DNA of 64,000 bases from Collimonas fungivorans Ter331. Lineage in GTDB: Bacteria > Pseudomonadota > Gammaproteobacteria > Burkholderiales > Burkholderiaceae_D. How positions within the stretch are numbered: the first letter of the stretch is position 1; each line of letters opens with the position of its first letter. This document shows, piece by piece, positions 16,890 to 24,834 of the stretch. Location of the stretch: positions 2,872,542-2,936,541 of the forward strand of contig NC_015856.1 of assembly GCF_000221045.1 (NCBI RefSeq), read 5' to 3'. The translations under genes were made by a program, and so were the position numbers. The notes below the pieces were generated by a model. It had not been told where the DNA came from. It saw nothing but the letters and a program-made list of their open reading frames with translations, and made no database searches.

Positions 16890-18152
16890 ATGAATCGCGG
16901 TTTTTACACCATCATGGCAGCGCAGTTTTTTTCTTCGCTGGCCGACAACGCCCTGCTTATAGCAGCAATCGCCTTGCTGGCGGAAATGTCCTCGCCGGGC
17001 TGGATGACGCCGCTGCTGAAACTGTTTTTTGTCCTGTCTTACGTGCTGTTGGCTGCTTTTGTCGGCGCTTTCGCCGATTCGCTGCCCAAGGGCCGGGTCA
17101 TGTTCATCACCAACATGATCAAGATCGCCGGCTGCCTGATGATGTTCACCGACGTCCATCCGCTGATCGCCTACGGCGTGGTCGGCTTCGGCGCGGCCGC
17201 ATATTCGCCGGCCAAATACGGCATCCTCACCGAATTGTTGCCCGCTGAAAAACTGGTGGCCGCCAACGGCTGGATCGAAGGCCTGACCATGGCTTCCATC
17301 ATTCTCGGCACGGTCCTCGGCGGCGCCCTGGTCAGTCCCCACGTCGTCTCGATCTTGCTGCAGTGGCACATACCGATTTTCGACTGGCACCTGAACACGC
17401 CGACCCATGCGGCGTTGATAGTGATCGGCATCTTGTACATTATTGCGACCGTCTTCAACCTCAAAATCCCTGACACCGGCGCCCGCTATCCGCACCAGCA
17501 ACGCCGGCCGAGCAAGCTGATCGTGGATTTCGCCAACTGTTGCGCGATCCTGTGGAAGGACAAGCTGGGGCAGATTTCCCTGGCCGTCACCACCCTGTTC
17601 TGGGGCGCCGGCGCCACCTTGCAGTTCATCGTATTGAAATGGGCCGAAAAATCGCTCGGCATGCCGCTCGACAAGGCTGCCATCCTGCAAGGCGTGGTAG
17701 CGTTCGGCGTGGCCATCGGCGCCAGCGCCGCGGCGCGCATGATCCCGCTGAAAAAATCGCTGACGGTAATGCCCATGGGCATCGTGATGGGCCTGGTCGT
17801 GATGGCCATGACCGTGGTGCACTCGGTGTGGGTGGCCTACCCCTTGCTGATCATCATCGGCGCGCTGTCAGGTTATTTCGTGGTGCCGATGAACGCGCTG
17901 CTGCAGCATCGCGGCCACGTGCTGATGAGCGCCGGCCATTCGATCGCGGTGCAGAATTTCAATGAAAACCTGTCGGTGCTGACCATGCTGGTGCTGTATG
18001 CGCTGATGATCAAGATCAACCTGGACGTGAATATCGTCATCCTGCTGTTCGGCTCGTTCGTCGCCTGCATCATGTTTCTCATCATGCGCAAGCATGCGGC
18101 CAACCAGCGCGAGCATGATTCGCTGGCCTTGATTGGCGAAGTCAAGCATTAG
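16890..18152 (+). CDS. lplT: Lysophospholipid transporter LplT (MFS)
   Basis: 420 aa with about 12 membrane helices of the major facilitator superfamily. The N-terminus FYTIMAAQFFSSLADNALLIAAIALL matches LplT proteins, which flip lysophospholipids inward for re-acylation. The ATG at 16890 gives MNRGFYT; an ATG two codons earlier (16884) is equally readable, while the far upstream extension to 16740 is not membrane-like. The acyltransferase Aas, often fused or adjacent, is not in the window. A candidate extended -10 (TGGTATAAA) lies at 16845-16853. Confidence 0.85.
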   Translation: MNRGFYTIMAAQFFSSLADNALLIAAIALLAEMSSPGWMTPLLKLFFVLSYVLLAAFVGAFADSLPKGRVMFITNMIKIAGCLMMFTDVHPLIAYGVVGFGAAAYSPAKYGILTELLPAEKLVAANGWIEGLTMASIILGTVLGGALVSPHVVSILLQWHIPIFDWHLNTPTHAALIVIGILYIIATVFNLKIPDTGARYPHQQRRPSKLIVDFANCCAILWKDKLGQISLAVTTLFWGAGATLQFIVLKWAEKSLGMPLDKAAILQGVVAFGVAIGASAAARMIPLKKSLTVMPMGIVMGLVVMAMTVVHSVWVAYPLLIIIGALSGYFVVPMNALLQHRGHVLMSAGHSIAVQNFNENLSVLTMLVLYALMIKINLDVNIVILLFGSFVACIMFLIMRKHAANQREHDSLALIGEVKH

Positions 18153-18164
18153 CCAGATAGCGCA

Positions 18165-18212
18165 GCCGGCAAATAAAAAAAGCGGGTTTCCCCGCTTTTT
18201 TTATTTGCCGGC
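18165..18212. terminator. Perfect 22-bp palindromic bidirectional terminator
   Basis: 18165-18186 and 18191-18212 are exact reverse complements with a four-base loop. The core AGCGGG/CCCGCT is flanked by A7 and T7, then ATTTGCCGGC. It serves the convergent genes lplT and the outer-membrane gene. Confidence 0.92.
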
Positions 18213-18240
18213 CGGATTCGATGCAATGCCGGCAGCTTGC

Positions 18241-19059
18241 TTAAAACTCTTTCTGTACGGTCAACGAAGCGGCAATGGAATTCCAGGTGCCGACATAGTT
18301 GCTGCGTTTGCCGAAATGGGTTCCGCTCAGGCCCGGAGTAATGTTCCAGCCTTTGACCGGCGTGTAGCGCAACTGAGCTCCGCCGGCTATCGAGTTATAG
18401 CTGGAAAGACCCTGATAGCTCTCAAAACGGCCGGCGCGGACAAATGGAACCAAGGTGAGTTGCTGCGATGCCTGCCACATCAGGTAGGCGCCCAATCCGG
18501 CGTTGTCAGGACCGCCCTGCACTTTTTCAACATCGAGTGAAAAAGCTGTCTTGATGGCCGGGGTGAATGTGTGCAGGTAGCTTGCTTCCGCATTGATAAA
18601 TCCGGACGAACCGCTGTGATGCAGGACAGATGCCCGGAGCAGCACTTCATTGTTGCCGTCGGCGCTTTTGAAAGCGCGATATTTCACGCCGAAAGTTGCA
18701 TCGGTGAAGCCCTTGTCGCCGTCAAAGCCTTCGGAACCCTGCATGCCGCCATACGAATAATGCGATTCGGCGTGATTGCGCAGGACATATGGCAGGCTCG
18801 CAAACAATTCGACACCGTGGCCCAGGCCGACATTTCCCGCAACAGCTGCGCGGCTTACATAATTGCGCTGCTCCCCCGAGAATCCCGGGGCATAGGGGCT
18901 GCTGTACGACGAGTTGCTGCGGCTCCCCGACAAGCTGCCGTCCAGGGCAAACTGCCCTTGGTCCCGAACAGTGAAACGAGAGATGATGTCATCCGCCTGG
19001 ACGGCAGACGAAAAAAAAGCACCGATCAGTGCTGAGGAGATTACGACTAATTTACGCAT
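18241..19059 (-). CDS. Putative outer-membrane beta-barrel protein
   Basis: 272 aa. A signal peptide (MRKLVVISSALIGAFF...AVQA) is followed by alternating beta-strand patterns throughout, and the chain ends in Phe (LTVQKEF), the usual outer-membrane insertion signal. It looks like the phenol-degradation MetA-like / transporter-type barrel family, but I cannot assign a substrate. Good ribosome site AAGGGAATA ahead of ATG. The upstream 135 bases are AT-rich. It stands alone between a terminator and the tsaB operon end. Confidence 0.65.
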   Translation of the reverse strand: MRKLVVISSALIGAFFSSAVQADDIISRFTVRDQGQFALDGSLSGSRSNSSYSSPYAPGFSGEQRNYVSRAAVAGNVGLGHGVELFASLPYVLRNHAESHYSYGGMQGSEGFDGDKGFTDATFGVKYRAFKSADGNNEVLLRASVLHHSGSSGFINAEASYLHTFTPAIKTAFSLDVEKVQGGPDNAGLGAYLMWQASQQLTLVPFVRAGRFESYQGLSSYNSIAGGAQLRYTPVKGWNITPGLSGTHFGKRSNYVGTWNSIAASLTVQKEF

Positions 19060-19194
19060 TTATTCCCTTGATATTGCTGTTACGTTTTTTAAATTACGCT
19101 GTTGCCAACATATTATGCGGGGAATAATATTGTTTGAGAAGAAATTCTTAGCTGAAAGAAATTTACTCCTGGCGCATTGAATAAGGCAAATCTG

Positions 19195-20175
19195 CTAGCG
19201 GCTCAGGCTACGCAGGGCGGCAGCACGCTCTGGCCAGTCGTCAGGCACCACAAAACCTCTATCGGTCTCCAGTCCGTAGCCGCTTTCTGGCCGCAGAGAG
19301 ACCAGCAGCACCGGTGACATATCGCCGGCAAAATGCTGCGACAATGCAACGCGCATTTGCGCCGGGCTCGATACATCCGCAAGCGCCACCTTGGCCGGCG
19401 CCAGCCAGCGCTGGCGAGGCAAGAGATGGTATACGGTCGTTTCATCCAGCACCAAGTCGGACAAGGTACACCAATAGCCGCGGCAAGCGTTTGCAGAAAC
19501 ACCGGGCACGGCAGCAGGATGCTGTTGGTCCTGGTAAAACAGCCAGCCCTTCATCAGCACCTGCGCCGCAACAACTGCCTCGCTCAGGTGCGGCTGGGAG
19601 GCCGGATGCTGCGACAAGGCTAGCTGATGATGCAAAAGCTTTTGCATTTTCGAACCCAGCGAGTCAGCCATGTCGCGGCCGATAAAATCATCCGCCTGCA
19701 GACTGACGCCGCTGGTTTCCAGTAAATAGAACTTGCTCGCGAACTCCCAGTGGACCAGGCCGCCGTCAAGCCGCAGCAGGAAATCGAATTCGCCTACCGT
19801 GTCGTTCTTGCTGGCCCGCACCTGCACGCTGTGCGCCACCAGCATCCGGCGCTGTTCGAAATAGAACGCCAGCAGCTTCTCCGCATACAGGCCGAGGCGG
19901 GTCGACGGCAGGCTGTCGATATGGCGGTGCAAGGCTTGCAGTTTTTCCGGCGTCTGCTCCAGTTCGGCCAGCCATGCCGCCAGGTCGGCGTCGGCATAAC
20001 TGGCGACCTTTCCCTGCCATTGCGCGGCCAGGGGATCCAGCAGGTCGGGCGCATCCAGCAGCCAGGCCAACGCCCTGACGTGAGGATCGGACAGATGATT
20101 CCAGCGCTGGTGAAACTGTTGCTGGCAGGTCTGCAGGTCGGTCTGCACTACAGGGTTATTCGGCAGCGTTGGCAT
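19195..20175 (-). CDS. DUF1853 family protein
   Basis: 326 aa cytosolic protein. The N-terminal segment RWNHLSDPHVRALAWLLDAPDLLDP and the acidic-hydrophobic block GEFDFLLRLDGGLVHWEFASKFYL are the hallmarks I know of DUF1853. The second block, with E and D at strand ends followed by EFASKFYL, resembles the E-xK core of PD-(D/E)XK nucleases; that is inference. The start overlaps the end of the UDG gene by 20 bases, so it is the last cistron of a coupled operon with a DNA-repair enzyme. No function is established. Confidence 0.75.
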   Translation of the reverse strand: MPTLPNNPVVQTDLQTCQQQFHQRWNHLSDPHVRALAWLLDAPDLLDPLAAQWQGKVASYADADLAAWLAELEQTPEKLQALHRHIDSLPSTRLGLYAEKLLAFYFEQRRMLVAHSVQVRASKNDTVGEFDFLLRLDGGLVHWEFASKFYLLETSGVSLQADDFIGRDMADSLGSKMQKLLHHQLALSQHPASQPHLSEAVVAAQVLMKGWLFYQDQQHPAAVPGVSANACRGYWCTLSDLVLDETTVYHLLPRQRWLAPAKVALADVSSPAQMRVALSQHFAGDMSPVLLVSLRPESGYGLETDRGFVVPDDWPERAAALRSLSR

Positions 20176-21004
20176 AGGCGCTCATGGCCAGGCACAGGTC
20201 GCTCCAGACCTTGCCTTTGTCGCCCAGCTGGCGCAGCAGGTAAGCCGGGTGATAAGTCACCACCAGCGGACGGTCGGCGTAGCGATGTACGGTGCCGCGC
20301 AGTTTCGACACCGGCGTCGCCGCATCCAGCCCGAGCAGCGACAAGGCTGCGGTCTTGCCCAGCGCAACCAGGATGGTGGGCTGTATCAGCTCGATCTGGC
20401 GCTGCAGATACGGCATGCAAGCCGCCACTTCGTCTGCCGCCGGCGGACGGTCGCGGCCGGTGCCGTCGGTGGGCCGGCATTTGACGATATTCGCGATGTA
20501 GGCGTTGTCGCCGCGCTTCAGGCCCATCGCCAGCAGGATATTGTCGAGCAGCTTGCCGGCCGGGCCGACAAACGGTTCGCCCTGGATATCCTCGTTGCGT
20601 CCCGGACCCTCGCCGATAAACAGCCATTTTGCCTTGCTGTCGCCGACGCCGAACACGGTATTCTTGCGCCCCTGGCAAAGTCCGCAAGCAGTGCAGCCGG
20701 CCACGGCCGCCTGCAATTGCGTCCAGTCCATGGCGGCCGGAGATTGCGCTGCATGGACGGCTGCCGATGGTGCGGATATGGGCTCGTCGTCGCCCCAGGC
20801 CGAGATCTCGGCCTTGTCCTGCACTGCATGCGCCACCGGTGCGGGCTGTTGCCCGTGCAGTGCCGCTGCAGGAATTTCCTCCATGGGCGCCATGTCGTCG
20901 GCTTCGATCGGCTCGGCGCTCGCCAAGCCGCCATCGCGCCGCAGCCACAGCGGGCCGAGGCCTATCTCGTCGAGGAAAACGCTACGCCTGGTCATCTCGC
21001 TCAT
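20156..21004 (-). CDS. Uracil-DNA glycosylase, family 4/5 (Fe-S type)
   Basis: 282 aa from the ATG at 21004, which overlaps the rimI stop as ATGA. After a variable, low-complexity N-terminal 100 residues comes the glycosylase domain: Fe-S cysteines in GCTACGLC (about 112-118), motif A GEGPGRNEDIQGEPFVGPAGK (written in parts, about 137-157), the third and fourth cysteines in IVKCRP and VAACMPYL, and the HPAYLLR motif (about 254). It removes uracil from DNA for base-excision repair. The poorly conserved N-terminal extension is usual in betaproteobacteria, where this gene is often labelled DNA polymerase-related. Confidence 0.92.
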   Translation of the reverse strand: MSEMTRRSVFLDEIGLGPLWLRRDGGLASAEPIEADDMAPMEEIPAAALHGQQPAPVAHAVQDKAEISAWGDDEPISAPSAAVHAAQSPAAMDWTQLQAAVAGCTACGLCQGRKNTVFGVGDSKAKWLFIGEGPGRNEDIQGEPFVGPAGKLLDNILLAMGLKRGDNAYIANIVKCRPTDGTGRDRPPAADEVAACMPYLQRQIELIQPTILVALGKTAALSLLGLDAATPVSKLRGTVHRYADRPLVVTYHPAYLLRQLGDKGKVWSDLCLAMSAYANAAE

Positions 21005-21483
21005 AAAGGCAGCCTCATCACGATGGCTTCTTCGCGCTTGTCGCCAGCCGCCGGATAATAATCGCGGCGGCGGCCGATCTCGGCGAAACCGTAACGCTGG
21101 TAGATCGCAATCGCGCGCGTATTCGAGGGCCGCACTTCCAGCAGCACCGATTGCATCTGCAGCCGGCGCGCCAGCATGCACACCTGGTCGAGCAGCATCT
21201 TGCCGATGCCTTGCCGCTGCACATCCTCGCGCACGCTGATATTCAGCAGATGCGCTTCATCCAGCGCCTGCATCATGAAAAAATAGCCGAGCAGTACCTG
21301 TTCCGCATCGCGCAGTACCCAGCATTGATAACCGCTCTGGATCGAATCGACAAAATTGCCATGGGTCCAGGGATGCGAATACACGGCCTTTTCGATCGCC
21401 ACCACTTCGTCCAGGTCTTCGATGCGCATGGCGGCAAATGCAAGCGGCCGCATGCCGGGCCTCGGTTGGGCGTTGGCGTTCAT
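21001..21483 (-). CDS. rimI: Ribosomal protein S18-alanine N-acetyltransferase
   Basis: 160 aa GNAT-fold enzyme. The acetyl-CoA site is VREDVQRQGIGKMLL (about 86-100), followed by LEVRPSNTRAIAIYQRYGF typical of RimI. It acetylates the N-terminal Ala of ribosomal protein S18. Both ends overlap its neighbours by four bases (ATGA with tsaB upstream and udg downstream), so all three are translated together. Confidence 0.93.
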   Translation of the reverse strand: MNANAQPRPGMRPLAFAAMRIEDLDEVVAIEKAVYSHPWTHGNFVDSIQSGYQCWVLRDAEQVLLGYFFMMQALDEAHLLNISVREDVQRQGIGKMLLDQVCMLARRLQMQSVLLEVRPSNTRAIAIYQRYGFAEIGRRRDYYPAAGDKREEAIVMRLPL

Positions 21484-22184
21484 GTGTTCACCTTGGCGGC
21501 GCGTTCGGCGGTTGTGAGCGCGACCTTGTTACGCAAATACAAAGGCTGCGCATCCACCGCACTCAAACCGCCGCCCTGCGCCAGCGCCACGCTGCCCAGT
21601 TGAGCGACCTGGCGCGCATTCGGCATCACCGCCGGCAAGCCTGCGGCGGCGTACGGAGCCGCGGCAAACGCTTCCGGGTAGGCCGCCAGGCCGTTGCCGC
21701 AGGCTTGCAGCACGCCGCCCAGCACCGGCAAAGGCGCTACCTGCGACGGCGCCGACAGGACCGGCTCGACCACCACTTGCCAGGCATTGGCGGCGAAACG
21801 ATATTGGGCCCAGTAGACCTCGCCCATGCGCGCGTCCAGCACCGCCAGCACTTCGCCGGCGCCATTCAGGTCGCGGCAAGCCTGGGCCATGGCGGCCAGC
21901 GTCACCACCGGCAGCACCGGCAGGTCGGCGCCGAACGCCAGTCCCTGCACGATGCCGCAGGCGGTGCGCACGCCGGTGAAGGAGCCGGGGCCGACGCCGA
22001 ACGCCAGCGCATCGCACTGTGCCAGGCTGATGCCGGCCTCGGCCAGCAACTCTTGCACCATCGGCAGGATGGCAAGCGAATGAGTCTGGACGCCCGCCGA
22101 TTCGCGGGTAATCACATGGCCGTCGCGCAGCAAGGCGGCGGAGGCCAGTTCGGTAGATGTTTCAATGGCAAGAATGGTCTGCAT
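21480..22184 (-). CDS. tsaB: tRNA threonylcarbamoyladenosine biosynthesis protein TsaB
   Basis: 234 aa from ATG 22184 (MQTILAIETSTELAS), the normal TsaB start; the longer upstream frame is unlike the family. ASKHA-fold features are FGVGPGSFTGVRTACGIVQGLA (given in part, about 66-87). TsaB pairs with TsaD and TsaE to make t6A37 in tRNAs reading ANN codons. First gene of the tsaB-rimI-udg-DUF1853 operon. Confidence 0.95.
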   Translation of the reverse strand: MQTILAIETSTELASAALLRDGHVITRESAGVQTHSLAILPMVQELLAEAGISLAQCDALAFGVGPGSFTGVRTACGIVQGLAFGADLPVLPVVTLAAMAQACRDLNGAGEVLAVLDARMGEVYWAQYRFAANAWQVVVEPVLSAPSQVAPLPVLGGVLQACGNGLAAYPEAFAAAPYAAAGLPAVMPNARQVAQLGSVALAQGGGLSAVDAQPLYLRNKVALTTAERAAKVNT

Positions 22185-22338
22185 GGGCCGTATTTTACCG
22201 CGCTCGACGCTGCTTCGGCTGCACTCCGCGCGATTGAGTGGGCCAATGAGCGGACCAATCCAGCCGCAAGTACCCCGCGAACTCTGAAACCACGGGTATT
22301 CAAGCAGAATCCGGCGCACTCACTGTAAAATATCGCGA

Positions 22339-22761
22339 ATGCTGATCCTCACTCTCGATAACGACAACCATCAGGAACTTGCCGCCACCCTGGCCGACGA
22401 CGGCTGGGTCGCAGCCTGCCTGTGCGCAGCCTGGTGCGGCAGCTGCCGGGAGTATTTCGCTAATTTCACGGCGCTGGCGCAACGCCACCCGCAAGTGCAA
22501 TTCGTCTGGATCGACATCGAAGACCAGGCGGAGCTGGTCGGCGACCTGGATGTCGACAATTTCCCTACCCTGCTGATACAGCGCGGCGATGTGGTGGCGT
22601 TCCTGGGTCCGGTTGAAATGGACCTGCGCCTGGCTGAAAGAATCCTGCTGGCGCAGATGGAGAAGAACCTGCCCGAACTGCAGGCCGAAGCCTTGAGCAG
22701 CGCCGAGCGACGCCATTGGCAGCTGGAAGCCAATTTACTGCGGCGCCTGGCGGATATCTAG
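22339..22761 (+). CDS. Thioredoxin-like protein with CGSC active site
   Basis: 140 aa. A thioredoxin fold with the redox motif AAWCGSCREY near residue 36 and the cis-Pro loop VDNFPTLLI near residue 76. The dipeptide between the cysteines (GS) differs from GP of thioredoxin and PH of DsbA. No signal peptide, so cytosolic. The C-terminal third (LAERILLAQMEKNLPELQAEALSSAER) is helical and not thioredoxin-like. Its stop lies inside an 18-bp tandem duplication shared with the end of the convergent LysR gene. Confidence 0.82.
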   Translation: MLILTLDNDNHQELAATLADDGWVAACLCAAWCGSCREYFANFTALAQRHPQVQFVWIDIEDQAELVGDLDVDNFPTLLIQRGDVVAFLGPVEMDLRLAERILLAQMEKNLPELQAEALSSAERRHWQLEANLLRRLADI

Positions 22762-22793
22762 GATGCCAGCCACGGCTAGGATGCCAGCCACGG
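22758..22793. repeat. Perfect 18-bp tandem duplication at two convergent stop codons
   Basis: CTAGGATGCCAGCCACGG occurs twice without a gap (22758-22775, 22776-22793). The first copy contains the thioredoxin-like gene's TAG (22759-22761); the second contains the LysR gene's stop (CTA at 22776-22778). Confidence 0.95.
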
Positions 22794-23690
22794 ATCGCAA
22801 TCCGGATGCGGAAACTGCGCCATCATGAAATCGACAAAACTGCGCACCTTGGCCGACAGCAGGCGCCGGCTCGGGTAGACCAGGCGCACCGCCACCTTGT
22901 TGATCTGGTGGTCGGGCAGCACCCGCACTACCCGTCCCGCCACCATATCGTCGCCCAGCGTATACGAGGTGCGCATGGCGATGCCCATCCCCGCCAGCAA
23001 GCATTGGCGCAGCAAATCGGTATTGTTCGACATGACCTTGCTGGTGATCGGAATAATCGAAGCGCCTTCGGCCGACTGGAAAGTCCAGTGGTGGCGCAAA
23101 TGTTCCATCGAAAAATTGAGGCAGGAATGCTGGGCCAGCTCCTCGGGCGTCTGCGGCACGCCATGTTCGGCGATATAAGCCGGCGAGGCGCACAGCAGCA
23201 CTTCGGCGATGCCAAGCTGGCGCGCCACCATGCTGGCGTCGAATTTCTGGTTGACTGAAAAGATGCCGAGGTCGAAACCCTCTTCGATCAGGTCGACGGT
23301 GCGGTCCGACAAGGTCACGTCCAGCCGCACATCGGGATACTGTTTCGAATACAGCGGCAGCAGGCGCGCCAGCTGGGTCTGGCCGAAACCGATCTGGGAA
23401 TAGATGTGCAAGGTGCCTGCAGGCTTGGTCGACAATACGGAAGCGGCGGCTTCCGCCTCGTCGATTTCATCCAGGATCTGGCGCACCCGCTCCAGGTAGG
23501 CCTGGCCCGGCTCGGTCAACGCCATGCGGCGCGTCGAACGGTGCAGCAGGCGGATCCCAAGATGGTTTTCCAGATCGGCCACCAGCCGCGTGACCACCGC
23601 ATTCGACATGTCCAGCACCTGGGCCGCGGCGACAAAGCTGCCTTGCTCCACCACCTTCGCAAATACCCGCATTGACTGCAAGCGATCCAT
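22776..23690 (-). CDS. LysR-family transcriptional regulator
   Basis: 304 aa with an N-terminal winged helix-turn-helix (residues 1-60, SFVAAAQVLDMSNAVVTRLVADLENHLG) and a substrate-binding-like effector domain. It lies 19 bases after the small membrane-protein gene on the same strand, so it may be cotranscribed with that gene and the ABC ATPase. Unlike most LysR genes it has no divergent partner, so its target cannot be guessed. The C-terminal residues PWLAS are encoded in the 18-bp duplicated unit. Confidence 0.88.
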   Translation of the reverse strand: MDRLQSMRVFAKVVEQGSFVAAAQVLDMSNAVVTRLVADLENHLGIRLLHRSTRRMALTEPGQAYLERVRQILDEIDEAEAAASVLSTKPAGTLHIYSQIGFGQTQLARLLPLYSKQYPDVRLDVTLSDRTVDLIEEGFDLGIFSVNQKFDASMVARQLGIAEVLLCASPAYIAEHGVPQTPEELAQHSCLNFSMEHLRHHWTFQSAEGASIIPITSKVMSNNTDLLRQCLLAGMGIAMRTSYTLGDDMVAGRVVRVLPDHQINKVAVRLVYPSRRLLSAKVRSFVDFMMAQFPHPDCDPWLAS

Positions 23691-23709
23691 ATTATTCTTT
23701 CATCCTATC

Positions 23710-24069
23710 TTAGGCTGCGGCCCTGCTCGACAAAGCCACAACGGCGACCACCAAGGCCAGTGCACTAAGGCCCAGCGCCAGTCCGCACAATAGGCTGGCG
23801 CGCCGCAATCTTGCATCGGCTTGCTGCGCTGCTTGCCGCATTTCCTGTTCAAGCAAAGGCAGCGCGGTCTGGAGCTGCTCGGCGAGCGCCTTGATGTCGC
23901 CCAGATTCTGCAGCGACGCCGCCTGCAGCTCGCTCACCTGCTGCTGCAGGATCTGCAGCTGGCTCTCTTCCGTATTTCCTTTGCGCCGGGTGAACACCGG
24001 CGCCGCGACGGAAATGATATCGCTGATATACGGCAGCACTGCTTTTGTTACTGACAACCATGTCGACAT
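23710..24069 (-). CDS. Small coiled-coil protein with C-terminal membrane anchor, unknown function
   Basis: 119 aa. Residues about 30-85 (EESQLQILQQQVSELQAASL and onward) are heptad-rich and likely a coiled coil; residues 92-115 (LCGLALGLSALALVVAVVAL) form one transmembrane helix. The N-terminal part has no signal. The ribosome site GGAGGG precedes the ATG. It follows the ABC ATPase by 27 bases on the same strand, where a permease gene would be expected. I do not recognise the family. Confidence 0.6.
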   Translation of the reverse strand: MSTWLSVTKAVLPYISDIISVAAPVFTRRKGNTEESQLQILQQQVSELQAASLQNLGDIKALAEQLQTALPLLEQEMRQAAQQADARLRRASLLCGLALGLSALALVVAVVALSSRAAA

Positions 24070-24096
24070 GCACTACCCTCCGGATTCTTTTCTTTG

Positions 24097-24834
24097 CTAT
24101 TGGAATATCTGTGCATCGGCAGCCGTGGTATCGCCCGGGCGCAACAGGCGGCCGGCGGCGATCGTGATGGTCTGGCGGCACTGCATGGCGATCGAGGTAT
24201 CGTGCGTCACCAGCACCAGGGTTGAGCCGCGCTCCTGGTTGAGGTCGAACATCAGCTGGATAACCGCATCGCCGGTAGCCGCATCGAGGCTGCCGGTGGG
24301 TTCGTCGGCGAACAAGAGCGGCGGCTCGGTCACGAAAGCGCGCGCCAGGGCCACTCGCTGCTGCTCGCCGCCAGACAGGTATTTCGGATAGTGTTGCAAG
24401 CGCGTCGCCAGGCCGACCCGCTCCAGCTTGGCTTGCGCCTTCTCTTTCGCGTCCTTGTCGCCGCGCAGCTCGAGCGGCAGCATGACGTTTTCCAGTGCGC
24501 TCAAATGGCTCAGCAACTGGAAAGACTGGAATACAAAACCGAGCTTTTCCTTGCGCAAGCCGGCCCGGCCGTCTTCATCCAGGGCAAAGATATCGCTGCC
24601 GTCGATATGCACGGTGCCCGAGGACGGCGTATCGAGGCCGGCCAGCAAGCCCAGCAAGGTCGACTTGCCGGAACCGGAAGCGCCGACAATCGCCAGCGTA
24701 GTGCCGCCCTGGACGTTAAAATTGATATCATCGAGAATTACCAGCTCGCCGCTGGCGTCGGCAACCCGCTTGGTCAAGCGCTGGACGTCTATGGCCGGGG
24801 CCGTTGCAGGTTTAACAGAAGAGGACTGATGCAT
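24097..24834 (-). CDS. ABC transporter ATP-binding protein, YbbA/LolD type
   Basis: 245 aa ABC ATPase. Walker A GASGSGKST (about 52-60), Q-loop VFQSF, signature LSGGEQQRV (about 154) and Walker B LLFADEPTG (about 176). It belongs to the MacB/LolD/YbbA group, and as in E. coli it is divergent from tesA. In E. coli YbbA works with the large permease YbbP; no permease gene follows here. Its start codon shares CATG with the tesA start. Confidence 0.9.
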   Translation of the reverse strand: MHQSSSVKPATAPAIDVQRLTKRVADASGELVILDDINFNVQGGTTLAIVGASGSGKSTLLGLLAGLDTPSSGTVHIDGSDIFALDEDGRAGLRKEKLGFVFQSFQLLSHLSALENVMLPLELRGDKDAKEKAQAKLERVGLATRLQHYPKYLSGGEQQRVALARAFVTEPPLLFADEPTGSLDAATGDAVIQLMFDLNQERGSTLVLVTHDTSIAMQCRQTITIAAGRLLRPGDTTAADAQIFQ

